From: an uncultured Clostridia bacterium
GTDB lineage: Bacteria; Bacillota; Clostridia; UMGS1810
Direction: 5' to 3'
Assembly (NCBI GenBank): GCA_934481345.1
Contig: CAKSPF010000002.1
Coordinates: 359,028 to 423,027, forward strand
Length of the DNA stretch: 64,000 bases
In this document: in pieces, positions 52,733-62,223 of the stretch
How positions within the stretch are numbered: the stretch's first letter is position 1
Layout: each line of letters begins with the position of its first letter
The notes under the pieces: model-generated
What the model was told of the DNA's origin: nothing
Databases searched by the model: none
The model's input: only the letters and a program-made list of their open reading frames with translations
Translations under genes and position numbers: made by a program

Positions 52733-55096
52733 ATGATTAATACAATTAAAACCAAAGCGGCAAGCGCTGTGTTGATTGCACTTTTGATATTAAATACAAT
52801 GTGCGCCTTTGCCTATGACGGAGGAGATTTTTCCGGTGAGGGTACCAAGGAATCGCCGTATCTCATAGGCAGCTATGAAGATTACGAAAAGCTTGCCGGA
52901 CTTGTTAACGGCGGCGAAAAATTTGACGGAGTGTATTTTGAGCAGACGGCAGATTTTGAATTTCCGGCAGTTGAATACGGCACCGTGAAAGTATACGGAA
53001 TCAATAAAGACAGCGAGTTTGCCGGAATATACAACGGAGCAGGCCATTCTGTAACCTGCGCTGATAATTACAACAAAATATCCGGCTACGAACCCCAGAA
53101 TGTAGGTCAGATTAAAACTACCGGACTTTTCGGAAATCTGACGGGTACGGTATTGAACCTTACCGCTTCGGGATACTGGAGATTCAGTATAGATACCGGT
53201 ATCTTTGCAAATTGCATAAGCGGAAACGGTAAGCTTGTAAACTGCGGCGCAAGGGATGTTACCGTTTGCCCGGAGCTTGACGGCAAGGGCTTTTACGGTC
53301 TTGCTTCCACAAAAGATTATTCGGGCACGGCAATGTATAACTGCTTTTTTGCAGGTAACTTGTTTAACACAGGTATTACAACCTCATATCCGCTTACAAC
53401 GGTATCGGGCACAACGGAATATTCATATTTCTATATTGCAAATTGCCGTGTCGAAAACAGACTTGACTTGTCGGCAGGCGAGTCAAAAAATCTTGATGAA
53501 ATGGCTCTGATGCACAGAACCCTCAACGAAAACCTTGAGATTGTTGCTGCAAAATCCGGAATAGAAGTTGCGTCACTCATGATGTGGAAAAAAGACGGCT
53601 CAACTCCGAATCTCTCCGGTGAGTACTGGCATGAAATCGAACCTATCGTGTATGAATTTGAGGGAAGCGGCACATATGAAGACCCGTATCTGATAAATAC
53701 AATTGACGATTACCTTCGTCTTGCGGAATATGTGAAGCTCGGCGAAACAATGGAAGGGTTGTATTTTGTTCAGACAGACGACATAGAATTTGCACCGGCT
53801 CTGAAAGAAGAAAACGAGCTTATAGTGTACGGACTCGGCGCAACCGATGAATTTGCCGGCACATATAACGGCATGGGACACAGTATAACCCTTGCAAAAA
53901 ACTATAATTACATCAGCAGCTACGATAAGTGGGGCAAGGTGCGTATAGACCAGGGCCTGTTCGGTAAGCTGAGCGGTACGGTAATGAATGTGGTGGTTAC
54001 CGGTTACTGGATAAATAATAATGACGGAGGAATTATCGCCTATAAGGTGGTCGGCAACGGTAAAATAATTAACTGCGCCGCAACCGATTTCTCCTCCCAT
54101 GCGGAAATGGTCGGCAAGGCTTTTTACGGCTTTGCTTCGACAGACGGTTATGAAGGCACGGCAATATACAACTGCTACTATTCGGCAATAATGTATGCTG
54201 CCGGAAATACAAAGTGCTATATAATAACCGACAATCCAAACGGTTTTAAGGATTGCTACTACTGCATAACAACATCGAGAAACAATAACAATATATCTTT
54301 CGGCGTGGGTGAATTTGTGGAGGCTTCAGACATGACGTCACTGCACGAAACGCTTAATGACAATCTCTATGACTGTGCAATGGAAAGCGGAGTTCCTGCC
54401 GTTGACTTGCTGAAATGGAAGGCAAGGGATAAAAAACCTGTTCTTTCGCCGGCAGTTCGCGGACCGCTTATCAGCGATACATCCTTTACGGCAATACGCA
54501 TGACCGGTAATGAGTACACCCCGGCAAACAGCGATTATACGGTAAAAGCCGTTACATATTTTAAGGACGCGCCTGATGTAAAGGTAAAAATTGACGACCG
54601 GGTTGTGTACGAATACACACTCTCCGGAGTATGGGAAAATGATATAACAATAGACGGAAATTATATAAAAGAAGGCAAGCATACAGCGACTCTTGCAGCA
54701 TATGAAAACGGAGAAGAAAAATATGTAACCTCAATGAATTTCACGGCAGACGGAGCTGTTGTAAGCGGCATAAAAAAGACAGGAACAATAGCCGCAAATT
54801 CTTCGGTGACGGTAAGCATGAATATATTTAACTGCTATACAGAGCCTTCGGACGTTACCGCGATACTGGCGCTTTATGACAAAAACGGTGCGCTTATTAA
54901 GTTCGTACCTCAGAAATACGCATCTCTTGACGCGCGCAAAACCCAATATAATGCGTCTGTAACTCTGGAACTTACAGACAGTGACCTTGTAAACGGCTTT
55001 ACCGCTGAGGACTTCGCGGAGTGTTCGCTGTACTTATATGTATGGGACAACGTTAAGAATATGACTGCGCTTGTTAATGAAACACAGCTTCAGTAG
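52733..55096 (+). CDS. Secreted protein with two GLUG-like beta-helix repeats
   Basis: The start is the ATG at 52733 behind GAAGGAAAGG; an upstream in-frame ATG has no ribosome site. The 787-residue protein has a signal peptide (about 1-26). Two copies of a roughly 200-residue module follow (about 35-230 and 310-530), each with SPYLIGSYEDYEKLA or DPYLINTIDDYLRLA, AGIYNGAGHS or AGTYNGMGHS, TGLFGNLTGTV and FYGLAST. They resemble GLUG-type beta-helical adhesion repeats. An Ig-like domain (about 600-670) and the shared C-terminal domain (LYVWDNVKNMTAL) finish it. A third copy of the module opens the next protein. Binding of surface glycan is the likely role. Confidence 0.75.
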   Translation: MINTIKTKAASAVLIALLILNTMCAFAYDGGDFSGEGTKESPYLIGSYEDYEKLAGLVNGGEKFDGVYFEQTADFEFPAVEYGTVKVYGINKDSEFAGIYNGAGHSVTCADNYNKISGYEPQNVGQIKTTGLFGNLTGTVLNLTASGYWRFSIDTGIFANCISGNGKLVNCGARDVTVCPELDGKGFYGLASTKDYSGTAMYNCFFAGNLFNTGITTSYPLTTVSGTTEYSYFYIANCRVENRLDLSAGESKNLDEMALMHRTLNENLEIVAAKSGIEVASLMMWKKDGSTPNLSGEYWHEIEPIVYEFEGSGTYEDPYLINTIDDYLRLAEYVKLGETMEGLYFVQTDDIEFAPALKEENELIVYGLGATDEFAGTYNGMGHSITLAKNYNYISSYDKWGKVRIDQGLFGKLSGTVMNVVVTGYWINNNDGGIIAYKVVGNGKIINCAATDFSSHAEMVGKAFYGFASTDGYEGTAIYNCYYSAIMYAAGNTKCYIITDNPNGFKDCYYCITTSRNNNNISFGVGEFVEASDMTSLHETLNDNLYDCAMESGVPAVDLLKWKARDKKPVLSPAVRGPLISDTSFTAIRMTGNEYTPANSDYTVKAVTYFKDAPDVKVKIDDRVVYEYTLSGVWENDITIDGNYIKEGKHTATLAAYENGEEKYVTSMNFTADGAVVSGIKKTGTIAANSSVTVSMNIFNCYTEPSDVTAILALYDKNGALIKFVPQKYASLDARKTQYNASVTLELTDSDLVNGFTAEDFAECSLYLYVWDNVKNMTALVNETQLQ

Positions 55097-55128
55097 CATG
55101 CCTTTGCATTTGAAAGGAGGGATTTGCC

Positions 55129-58100
55129 ATAAAACATTTATATAAAAAGCTTGCAGCGCTCCTTACTGCATTTGCCGTGTTGTGTGCAGGCTGCGGTACA
55201 TGCGCGGCGCAGACACAGCTTTTCGGCGGTGACGGAAGCATAGGCAAACCGTATCTTATACAAAGCGAAGCGGATTATAAAAAACTTGCAGAATGTGTTA
55301 AAAACGGCGAAAGCTTCAAAAATATGTATTTTAAGCAAACGGCTGATATTGTTTTTGAAGCTCCGGAATACGGCAGTACGATTTTTGCCGGAATGGGTAC
55401 AGACGGTGAGTTCGGCGGTATATATGACGGCGCAGGACACTTTATAACGATAGCGTCAAGCTATAACGAGCTTACCGGATACGAAAAAGGAAATGTAGGT
55501 ATAAAAAGACTTGATTACGGATTGTTCGGAACGCTCACCGGTACGGTAATGAACCTTAATGCAAACGGTTATGTATCTACAAAAAACGATACCGGGATTT
55601 TTGCGGGGCTTGTCAAAGACGGCGGAAAAATAGTTAACTGCGCCGCTGTGAATATACAGAGCTTTCCGCGGCTTACAGGGAAAACCTTTTTCGGTCTTGC
55701 GTCAACAGCAGGATCTACCGGCAAGGCGATTGTTAACTGCATCTACAGCGGTATGCTTGCGGCGTCGGACGTCGGAACCGCATATCCCGTTACAAACAAT
55801 GCGGAAGCTGTGATTAATTGCAGTTACAGCCTGTATTCAACTCAGAATGACAGCAGAATAGACCGTACAATCGGTACCGAAATTCAAAAAAGCGATTTTG
55901 AAGCGCTTTGCCAAGTCATGAATGAGAACGTAATCGGCATTTCGGATTACGGAGTATTATCGGAAGACATGAATCTTTGGAAATATGATTCGGATTTGTA
56001 TGTAGGAAAAACCAAATACCGCTTTGAATCGGAAAAGAATGTTGATGACTATACCACAAAACAAATTACTCCATGGATGAAAAAATATTTCATGACTACC
56101 GAAAAACAGATTGAATCGGGTTACGGCGGCGGCGACGCATGGCAGAGAGTTATGAGTATGGGGATTTCCGCTGCGGACAGCAATAAGGTAATTTTCGGTA
56201 CTGATACCTCAGGCATATGGACCACCTTTGACGGCGGCAAAAGCTGGAATAATACTTCATCGGGATTTGAAAGTATAGGCTGTCTTGACGTTGCCTATGA
56301 TCCTATGGACGACAGCATAGCTTATGCTATCGGTTATCCGGGTTATGTGTGGAATACCACTGAGGGCGTTGGCGTTTACATATCGGAGGACGGCGGTATC
56401 ACATGGCGCTGTATATTAAGCGGTGTTGACTTTAATCACAGTCAGCATGACGGCAGACTTATTGCATTTGAGGAGCAGACGGCTGGCTATTCCAAGGTGT
56501 ATTTGGCTACAAGTGAAAACGGAATATATGTATCTGATGATAAAGGTGCAAACTGGAACAGCCTTGCACTGGAAGGAAAAAAACTCTTAAGCATTGAGTA
56601 TAAAAACGGCTTGTTTGCGGCTTTGGTGCAGGAGGACGGTATTTATGTCAGAAAAAATTCCTCAGCGGAGTTTGAAAAAATCAGCTTTGGCACTGAACTG
56701 TCATCCGATGCGGATATTATCGGATTTGCGCTGAACCCTGCAAATCCGGACGGTATAGCCTTTATTACTCCGGAATATCTGTACTACACGGCAGACCTCG
56801 GAGCTGCAGTAACGCTTATGCAAAAGTATAAATATGAAAACAGGCTTTTCGATACGGTCGGCTACAGTCTATTGCCAAACGGCGATACCGCAAGACTGTA
56901 TATAACGAAAAATCTTTCGCCGCTTTGCGTAAGCGAAGATAACGGCGCGACATATACGGAGGCTTCAATAGACAGAAGTCTTTCCGTAAATCCGACGGAG
57001 GCATGGTATCAGAACCATTTTGCCGTTTCGCCGTCTGCGCCCGATGTCGTATATTGCGCTACACCGACAGAAATATTTAAGTCGACGGACGGGGCAAAAA
57101 GCTTTTCGGCATCATCAAGCGGTTATTCGGGAATGAGGGCGGTAGGCTTTGCTTTTGACCCGGCTGATGACTATAACTACTGGTTTTCGTTTGTGGACGT
57201 CGGCGTTGTAAAAAGTCTTCCCACCGGTAACGGCGAGCAGTACCCGGCAATATACTATGCAGGAAATGACAGCAACGGCATTCGCTACAACGAAAACAAA
57301 ACCTGCCAGGCTATAGCAATGGACCCAAAAAATCCGCAGAGAATACTTATTTCCGTAGGCGGCGGAGGGCAGGGGACAATAATCAAGGAAACAACCGACG
57401 GCGGTAAAAGCTATAGGGAAATAGAAGGTACAAACGGAAGCTGTACCAAAATAGCCTTTAACAACCAAAATCCCGACGTCATATATGCGGGAAGATATAT
57501 AAGCCGTGATGACGGCAAGACATTTACCGACTGCGGATATGAAATCCGCGAGGTGTCGCCCGTTAACGGCGATGTGGTGTGGGCTGTAAAGGACGGTTAT
57601 CTCTACCGCTCGCTTAACGGCGGAATAGATTTTTCCGCTATGCGCGTCAGCACGGGCGGCGGCAGCAATATCAAAATCGTTGCCGATAAATTTGATGACA
57701 GAAAGCTCTATGTGTGCGACTATGACCGCGGCTACAAAATAATTACCAAGGTCGGAGTTACTCAGTACAGCACAGACTTTCCGCTCTGGTGCATAGACCA
57801 GGATCCGCAGAATCCGCTTCATCTTGTGGGCGGCGGATGCGATAATTCAAAGAAAAAAGCCTGCAAGGGGATATACGAGAGCTATGACGGCGGAATAACC
57901 TGGAGGCTTGTCACGGGACTTACGGGCAGCGCCGACGTATGGGGAATATCCTTCCATCCGAATTTGCCGCGAGTTTATGTGGGAACGTCATCGGGCATGT
58001 TTGTGTATGAATACGAAAAGTATTCCGGCGATACGGTGTGCCTGCAAACGGACTCAAGCGGGAAAAAGATTAAATTATTTAATACTCAAAATGCCAAGAC

Positions 58101-58290
58101 AAACGCAATCCTCGTTTTGGCGCAGTATTCAGACGGTGACAGTCCGCCGCTTTTAAGCGTAGCTTTTAAGAAAATAGAAATGAATCCGTATGAAATAAAA
58201 GAGTATTATTCGCAGGGAAAAACGAAGTACTTCGTTTTGGAAAGCTTCGATAGCATTAAACCGCTTTCACAGAGCGTTTACACACAGTAG
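55129..58290 (+). CDS. Lipoprotein-like GLUG/Asp-box beta-propeller protein with AUA start
   Basis: A perfect AAAGGAGG at 55113-55120 sits eight bases before an ATA at 55129; no ATG, GTG or TTG in frame gives a whole signal peptide. From ATA the 1053-residue protein begins with KHLYKKLAALLTAFAVL and a lipobox LCAGC, so it is probably a lipoprotein. It carries one GLUG-like module (about 40-240), then an Asp-box propeller (about 320-960: TFDGGKSW, SEDGGITW, STDGAKSF, SYDGGITW), paralogous to the 45009 protein. A short C-terminal domain resembles the shared one (LESFDSIKPL). A GTG at 55177 is a possible but unlikely start. It may be a glycan-cleaving propeller held at the membrane. Confidence 0.75.
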   Translation: MKHLYKKLAALLTAFAVLCAGCGTCAAQTQLFGGDGSIGKPYLIQSEADYKKLAECVKNGESFKNMYFKQTADIVFEAPEYGSTIFAGMGTDGEFGGIYDGAGHFITIASSYNELTGYEKGNVGIKRLDYGLFGTLTGTVMNLNANGYVSTKNDTGIFAGLVKDGGKIVNCAAVNIQSFPRLTGKTFFGLASTAGSTGKAIVNCIYSGMLAASDVGTAYPVTNNAEAVINCSYSLYSTQNDSRIDRTIGTEIQKSDFEALCQVMNENVIGISDYGVLSEDMNLWKYDSDLYVGKTKYRFESEKNVDDYTTKQITPWMKKYFMTTEKQIESGYGGGDAWQRVMSMGISAADSNKVIFGTDTSGIWTTFDGGKSWNNTSSGFESIGCLDVAYDPMDDSIAYAIGYPGYVWNTTEGVGVYISEDGGITWRCILSGVDFNHSQHDGRLIAFEEQTAGYSKVYLATSENGIYVSDDKGANWNSLALEGKKLLSIEYKNGLFAALVQEDGIYVRKNSSAEFEKISFGTELSSDADIIGFALNPANPDGIAFITPEYLYYTADLGAAVTLMQKYKYENRLFDTVGYSLLPNGDTARLYITKNLSPLCVSEDNGATYTEASIDRSLSVNPTEAWYQNHFAVSPSAPDVVYCATPTEIFKSTDGAKSFSASSSGYSGMRAVGFAFDPADDYNYWFSFVDVGVVKSLPTGNGEQYPAIYYAGNDSNGIRYNENKTCQAIAMDPKNPQRILISVGGGGQGTIIKETTDGGKSYREIEGTNGSCTKIAFNNQNPDVIYAGRYISRDDGKTFTDCGYEIREVSPVNGDVVWAVKDGYLYRSLNGGIDFSAMRVSTGGGSNIKIVADKFDDRKLYVCDYDRGYKIITKVGVTQYSTDFPLWCIDQDPQNPLHLVGGGCDNSKKKACKGIYESYDGGITWRLVTGLTGSADVWGISFHPNLPRVYVGTSSGMFVYEYEKYSGDTVCLQTDSSGKKIKLFNTQNAKTNAILVLAQYSDGDSPPLLSVAFKKIEMNPYEIKEYYSQGKTKYFVLESFDSIKPLSQSVYTQ

Positions 58291-58346
58291 TGTATTTTAT
58301 GCTGCTTTGCAGTTAAAATAAATAAATTAAAAGAGAGGTTAGTAAC

Positions 58347-61300
58347 ATGAAGAAGAACAAACTATTCAGCATTCTTTCATTGACATTGCTTTTTGCAATG
58401 ATGGTAAATCTGTGCTTTACAGGCATAGTATTTGCTGCTTCGGACAAAAATACCGTACAGCAGAACGGCTTGCAGAATTCAATGTATCAGTTAAAGAACG
58501 GTGAAAAATTCACAGTCGGATATTTCGGCGGTTCTATCACTGTAGGCTTTGGTGCTAAAAATAGCGGCGGCTATGCAGGACTTACCTATGATTGGCTTAC
58601 GAAAACATATCAGAAGAATACCGCAGGTAATGATATTGCATTTACCAAGATTAATGCAGGTATCGGCGGTACGGGAACTTCGCACGGAGCATACCGCGCA
58701 GACAGCGCACTTAAGCTCGGAACCGAAGGACAGCCGGATCTGACATTTGTGGAATTTGCCATAAATGATAAATATGACGGCGTAAGCTATGATAAAGCTG
58801 CTAAAAACATGGAAACAATTGTCCGCAAGCTCTATAAGGCAAATCCGAAAATGGATATTGTTATCCTGTTTACGACAGATATTTATTCATTCGATTATGA
58901 AAACGACGGAAACGGTGTATGGAAAGACTGGGACGCTCTGAAGGCTCATCAGGAAATCGCAGACAGATACGGTATACCCACTCTCTATATAGGAAAAACT
59001 CTTAATCAGACAATATATCAAGAAAACGGAAATCAAATTCCGAGACCGAGCAAATATACAACAAATGAAGTATGGAATAAGTATATAGCAGATACAGTGC
59101 ATCCCACAGATGCCGGCTATGCGGTATATGCTAAAGAGATAGAAGACTATATTACATCAGAATATGCAAAGACTGTATCTTCTCAGACTGATATGGTGCT
59201 TGACGCTGCAAAATATGACGTTCAGGAAGACGCATACTATGCAAGCATTGACGCGCATAATCCGGCGGGAAATCAGTGGAAGAAAAATTCTGACGGTATA
59301 TATACAGACGGCGCAAACCAGGTATTGCATTTCAAATTTACCGGTACAGGCGTTGATATTCATACCAAGGATTCGGTTAAAAACGACTTCGGAACACTTA
59401 CCGTTTACATTGACGGTGTAAAAGAAACCGTTAATATCAACTCCGGCGACCGCATGATAAACATTGCACAAAATCTGACAAATGCAAAACATGATGTCGT
59501 TATCATAACAAATGAAGACACCGTTCCGAGCGGCAAAAGCATAGTTGCTACGGAAATCGGTATCACGGGTGATGCTTCAAAATCCGGAATTGAATTTAAT
59601 CTTGACAACGAAAGGGAATATCTCACACCGTCTGAAGTAGTAAAAGGCATCGACTTTATGGTTCATGTCGATGGATATGCCGGAAGCCAGTGGTGGAGCG
59701 ATGGCGCCAATGTAATTTCATCGGAGCCGGCAACAGATAAAGACGGAAAGAATGTAGAAGCAAATACCCCTGAACGGTACAGAGCGCCGTTGTTCCTTAA
59801 ATATGATTTATCGGCATACAAGAACAGAACGATAAGCGGTGCAAGATTGTTTGCAAATATAAAAGAATCATACTATAGTGTAAAGTCATATGACGTGCCC
59901 GGCGATGATTTAACTTATCAGAAGAGTGACGGCACATATTTCAGAATACCTGTAAGTACAGCAAATATTTCGAGTATATGGGACGGTTCTGCAAAGCCGG
60001 TAACGGATTATCTTGATTCTGATGACGGCAGAATAGATGTTTCTGACTATAATATAAATATAGATATGACGGCAAGCTATATCAGCGAACAGGCAAAGAA
60101 CGAAAATTCCGCTGCAACATTTGCACTTATTAATGGGTATAATGGAGTTAATAATCTCGGAAATGCTACTCCGATGCTTATGATTGATATGCCGTATGAG
60201 GCTAATGCAGGCGTAACGCTCACTGCAGTTAACAGCGGAGATGATGTAATAATTACGGCAACTCCGGCGGCTTCTTCTTCAATGGCAGATATTGCAGATG
60301 TTGAATTCTATGTGAACGGTATAAAGCATACCGGCGCAGTTACCAAGAGCAACGGTGTGTTTACCGCAACGCTTGAAGGTCTTGCAGACAGTTCATATTC
60401 CGTTACGGCTAAGGCTGTGGATATGTACGGTAATGCTACCGAAAAGACAATCAACAAGGGCACTGCACAAACTCAGCTTATAGCAATGCAGGGATATGGA
60501 TATAAATATATAACCGATTACTATCAATGGGATACTAAAAACAGAGTTTGGGGATTTGAAAAAGCAAATTCATATCCTGTTGCAACCGCAGAGGTTACAG
60601 TCGATGATGTAAAAACCACTCATAAAGCTACTTATGCATACATGCAGTATGATCTGAGTGATGTTAACTTTGAAGATGTAGACAAGGCATATCTTATATA
60701 CAGTGCAAGAAAAGCCAAAGGTGACTACGAGGGTGATGAGCGCAGTTGGTGTAATGTAGACTTTGACAGATGCAGTTCGTATACTGCAGAAAGCATTAAA
60801 AACAGCGACAATACGCCTAAAACACTTCCTACACAGTATGAAGCTATTGCAACCCGTGTTCCGCTGAATAAGAACCAGTTAACAGAAAGCGACAAGGATT
60901 ATAACGTGTTGAAGAATATAGCAACCGCAGCTGACAGTAATTTTGAAGTCGGCTTATACAAGCTTGACATAAGCGATTACTTCAAAACAAGTGCGAAGGA
61001 CGCAGTTAAAAACGGAGATAACTTCGGAATTCAGGTTTCAAGAAGCGATAAGGACGGCGGCGGTGACATCAGCTTCCGCAGCGCAGTTTATATCTATGTT
61101 ACCTACAAGACAAAAATAGCAGAAGATAACGGCACATCGGTAACAGTAACATTTAACCCGTCAGAATATGCCGAAAGCGGCAGCGTAACCGTTATTGTGG
61201 CAGATTATGATTCGACAGGCAGCCTTATAAACGCTGTAAGAAAAGAAGTAGCTGTTACAGACGCTATAACATCATTTGATGTAAACAAAGCCGCAAATTC

Positions 61301-61382
61301 CGCATTGACAAAGGTTCTGATGTGGAATGATATTGACAGCACGCTGATGCCTTTAACCGAGGCTGTGGCATTTACAAATTAA
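58347..61382 (+). CDS. Secreted SGNH esterase with DNRLRE and Ig-like domains
   Basis: The 1011-residue protein has a signal peptide (about 1-31) and an SGNH hydrolase domain (about 45-270). The SGNH domain has GYFGGSITVG (nucleophile Ser63), NAGIGGTGTSHG, EFAINDK and DTVHPTDAGY (Asp249, His252). A small beta domain (275-405), a first DNRLRE-type domain (about 420-620), an Ig-like domain (625-705), a second DNRLRE-type domain (about 715-915) and the shared C-terminal domain (LMWNDIDSTLMPL) follow. It would deacylate polysaccharide outside the cell, matching the two intracellular esterases of region 1. It is the last gene of the nine-gene operon. Confidence 0.85.
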   Translation: MKKNKLFSILSLTLLFAMMVNLCFTGIVFAASDKNTVQQNGLQNSMYQLKNGEKFTVGYFGGSITVGFGAKNSGGYAGLTYDWLTKTYQKNTAGNDIAFTKINAGIGGTGTSHGAYRADSALKLGTEGQPDLTFVEFAINDKYDGVSYDKAAKNMETIVRKLYKANPKMDIVILFTTDIYSFDYENDGNGVWKDWDALKAHQEIADRYGIPTLYIGKTLNQTIYQENGNQIPRPSKYTTNEVWNKYIADTVHPTDAGYAVYAKEIEDYITSEYAKTVSSQTDMVLDAAKYDVQEDAYYASIDAHNPAGNQWKKNSDGIYTDGANQVLHFKFTGTGVDIHTKDSVKNDFGTLTVYIDGVKETVNINSGDRMINIAQNLTNAKHDVVIITNEDTVPSGKSIVATEIGITGDASKSGIEFNLDNEREYLTPSEVVKGIDFMVHVDGYAGSQWWSDGANVISSEPATDKDGKNVEANTPERYRAPLFLKYDLSAYKNRTISGARLFANIKESYYSVKSYDVPGDDLTYQKSDGTYFRIPVSTANISSIWDGSAKPVTDYLDSDDGRIDVSDYNINIDMTASYISEQAKNENSAATFALINGYNGVNNLGNATPMLMIDMPYEANAGVTLTAVNSGDDVIITATPAASSSMADIADVEFYVNGIKHTGAVTKSNGVFTATLEGLADSSYSVTAKAVDMYGNATEKTINKGTAQTQLIAMQGYGYKYITDYYQWDTKNRVWGFEKANSYPVATAEVTVDDVKTTHKATYAYMQYDLSDVNFEDVDKAYLIYSARKAKGDYEGDERSWCNVDFDRCSSYTAESIKNSDNTPKTLPTQYEAIATRVPLNKNQLTESDKDYNVLKNIATAADSNFEVGLYKLDISDYFKTSAKDAVKNGDNFGIQVSRSDKDGGGDISFRSAVYIYVTYKTKIAEDNGTSVTVTFNPSEYAESGSVTVIVADYDSTGSLINAVRKEVAVTDAITSFDVNKAANSALTKVLMWNDIDSTLMPLTEAVAFTN

Positions 61383-61422
61383 CTGTCAACCCCCTTGACA
61401 AAGATTTGATACCCTTTTTAAA

Positions 61423-61462
61423 GACAGGCTGTGTGTACTTAGTATACGCAGCCTGTCTTTTT
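61423..61462 (+). terminator. Terminator of the nine-gene operon
   Basis: A 16-bp stem (61423-61438 with 61442-61457, two G-U pairs, three-base loop) is followed by five T residues. Confidence 0.85.
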
Positions 61463-61480
61463 GGGCAAAAAGCAGCCAAA

Positions 61481-61521
61481 AACACAAAATACCGGAACAG
61501 TCTGTTCCGGTATTTTGTGTT
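61481..61521 (-). terminator. Perfect 19-bp hairpin, terminator of the two-component operon
   Basis: Bases 61481-61499 pair perfectly with 61503-61521 around a three-base loop. On the minus strand it is followed by TTTTTGGCTGC, so it ends the minus-strand operon 17 bases after the response-regulator stop. The two opposing terminators separate converging transcripts. Confidence 0.75.
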
Positions 61522-61537
61522 CGTTTTATAGGAGATT

Positions 61538-62215
61538 TTACAAATTATAGAATTTGAATATATCCAACTCCTTAGCGTCATTTACAAGTTCTTTGATGTT
61601 TTTGCATTTCATTTTGCTCACCATACGCACTATCTGAGAGCGGACCGTATTTTCGGTAACAAAACGCTTTTTTGATATTTCGCTGTAGGAGAGTCCGTCG
61701 CACAAATCGCTCAGTACCTCGATTTCGGATTTTGTCAGATTTTTGAGTATATTCAAAAAGTACAAAAGCGATCTGTTTTCGTTGGAAAGGCTTATTCCGC
61801 TTGAAAGCAGCCTGTTTTCCATATAATCGTCAAATTCCGAACGGTTGTTGTAGCGCTTTTTTATGCTGTCGGTAAGCTGTTTGCTTGTTATGGTTTTATT
61901 CAAAAAATAGTCGGCTCCCTTCTCAAGTGCCGTGAAAAAATTTGCGTCGGAGTCGTACATAGTCAGTATTATTACCTTTGTTTCGGGGCTTACGTCCGGA
62001 ACGATTGAGAGGACCTTGAAGCCTGCTTCCGAGTATTCCATCTGCAAATCCAAAAGCAGAACATCCGGTTTGGTGCTTTCCAGAAGAGCCTTGCACTCCG
62101 GTATGTTTGAAGCCTTGCCGACAAATTCCAGTTCGTCGTCTTTTTCTATGACGTTCTGGTAATATCTGCATATGGTCAATTCATCATCGCATACCGCAAC
62201 TTTAATTTTGTCCAC
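61538..62215 (-). CDS. LuxR/NarL-type response regulator
   Basis: A GTG at 62227 overlaps the AAGGAG ribosome site, so the GTG at 62215, eleven bases after it, is chosen, giving 225 residues. The receiver domain has Asp10, Asp11, phosphorylation site Asp56 (VLLLDLQ) and Lys107 (NKTIT). The C-terminal LuxR-type helix-turn-helix (LTKSEIEVLSDLCDG, YSEISKKRFVTENTVRSQI) spans about residues 155-215. It is co-transcribed with the kinase gene upstream (eight-base gap). Convergence with the big CAZyme operon suggests, but does not prove, that it senses surface or glycan signals and controls that operon. Confidence 0.88.
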   Translation of the reverse strand: MDKIKVAVCDDELTICRYYQNVIEKDDELEFVGKASNIPECKALLESTKPDVLLLDLQMEYSEAGFKVLSIVPDVSPETKVIILTMYDSDANFFTALEKGADYFLNKTITSKQLTDSIKKRYNNRSEFDDYMENRLLSSGISLSNENRSLLYFLNILKNLTKSEIEVLSDLCDGLSYSEISKKRFVTENTVRSQIVRMVSKMKCKNIKELVNDAKELDIFKFYNL

Positions 62216-62223
62216 TGTATAAC

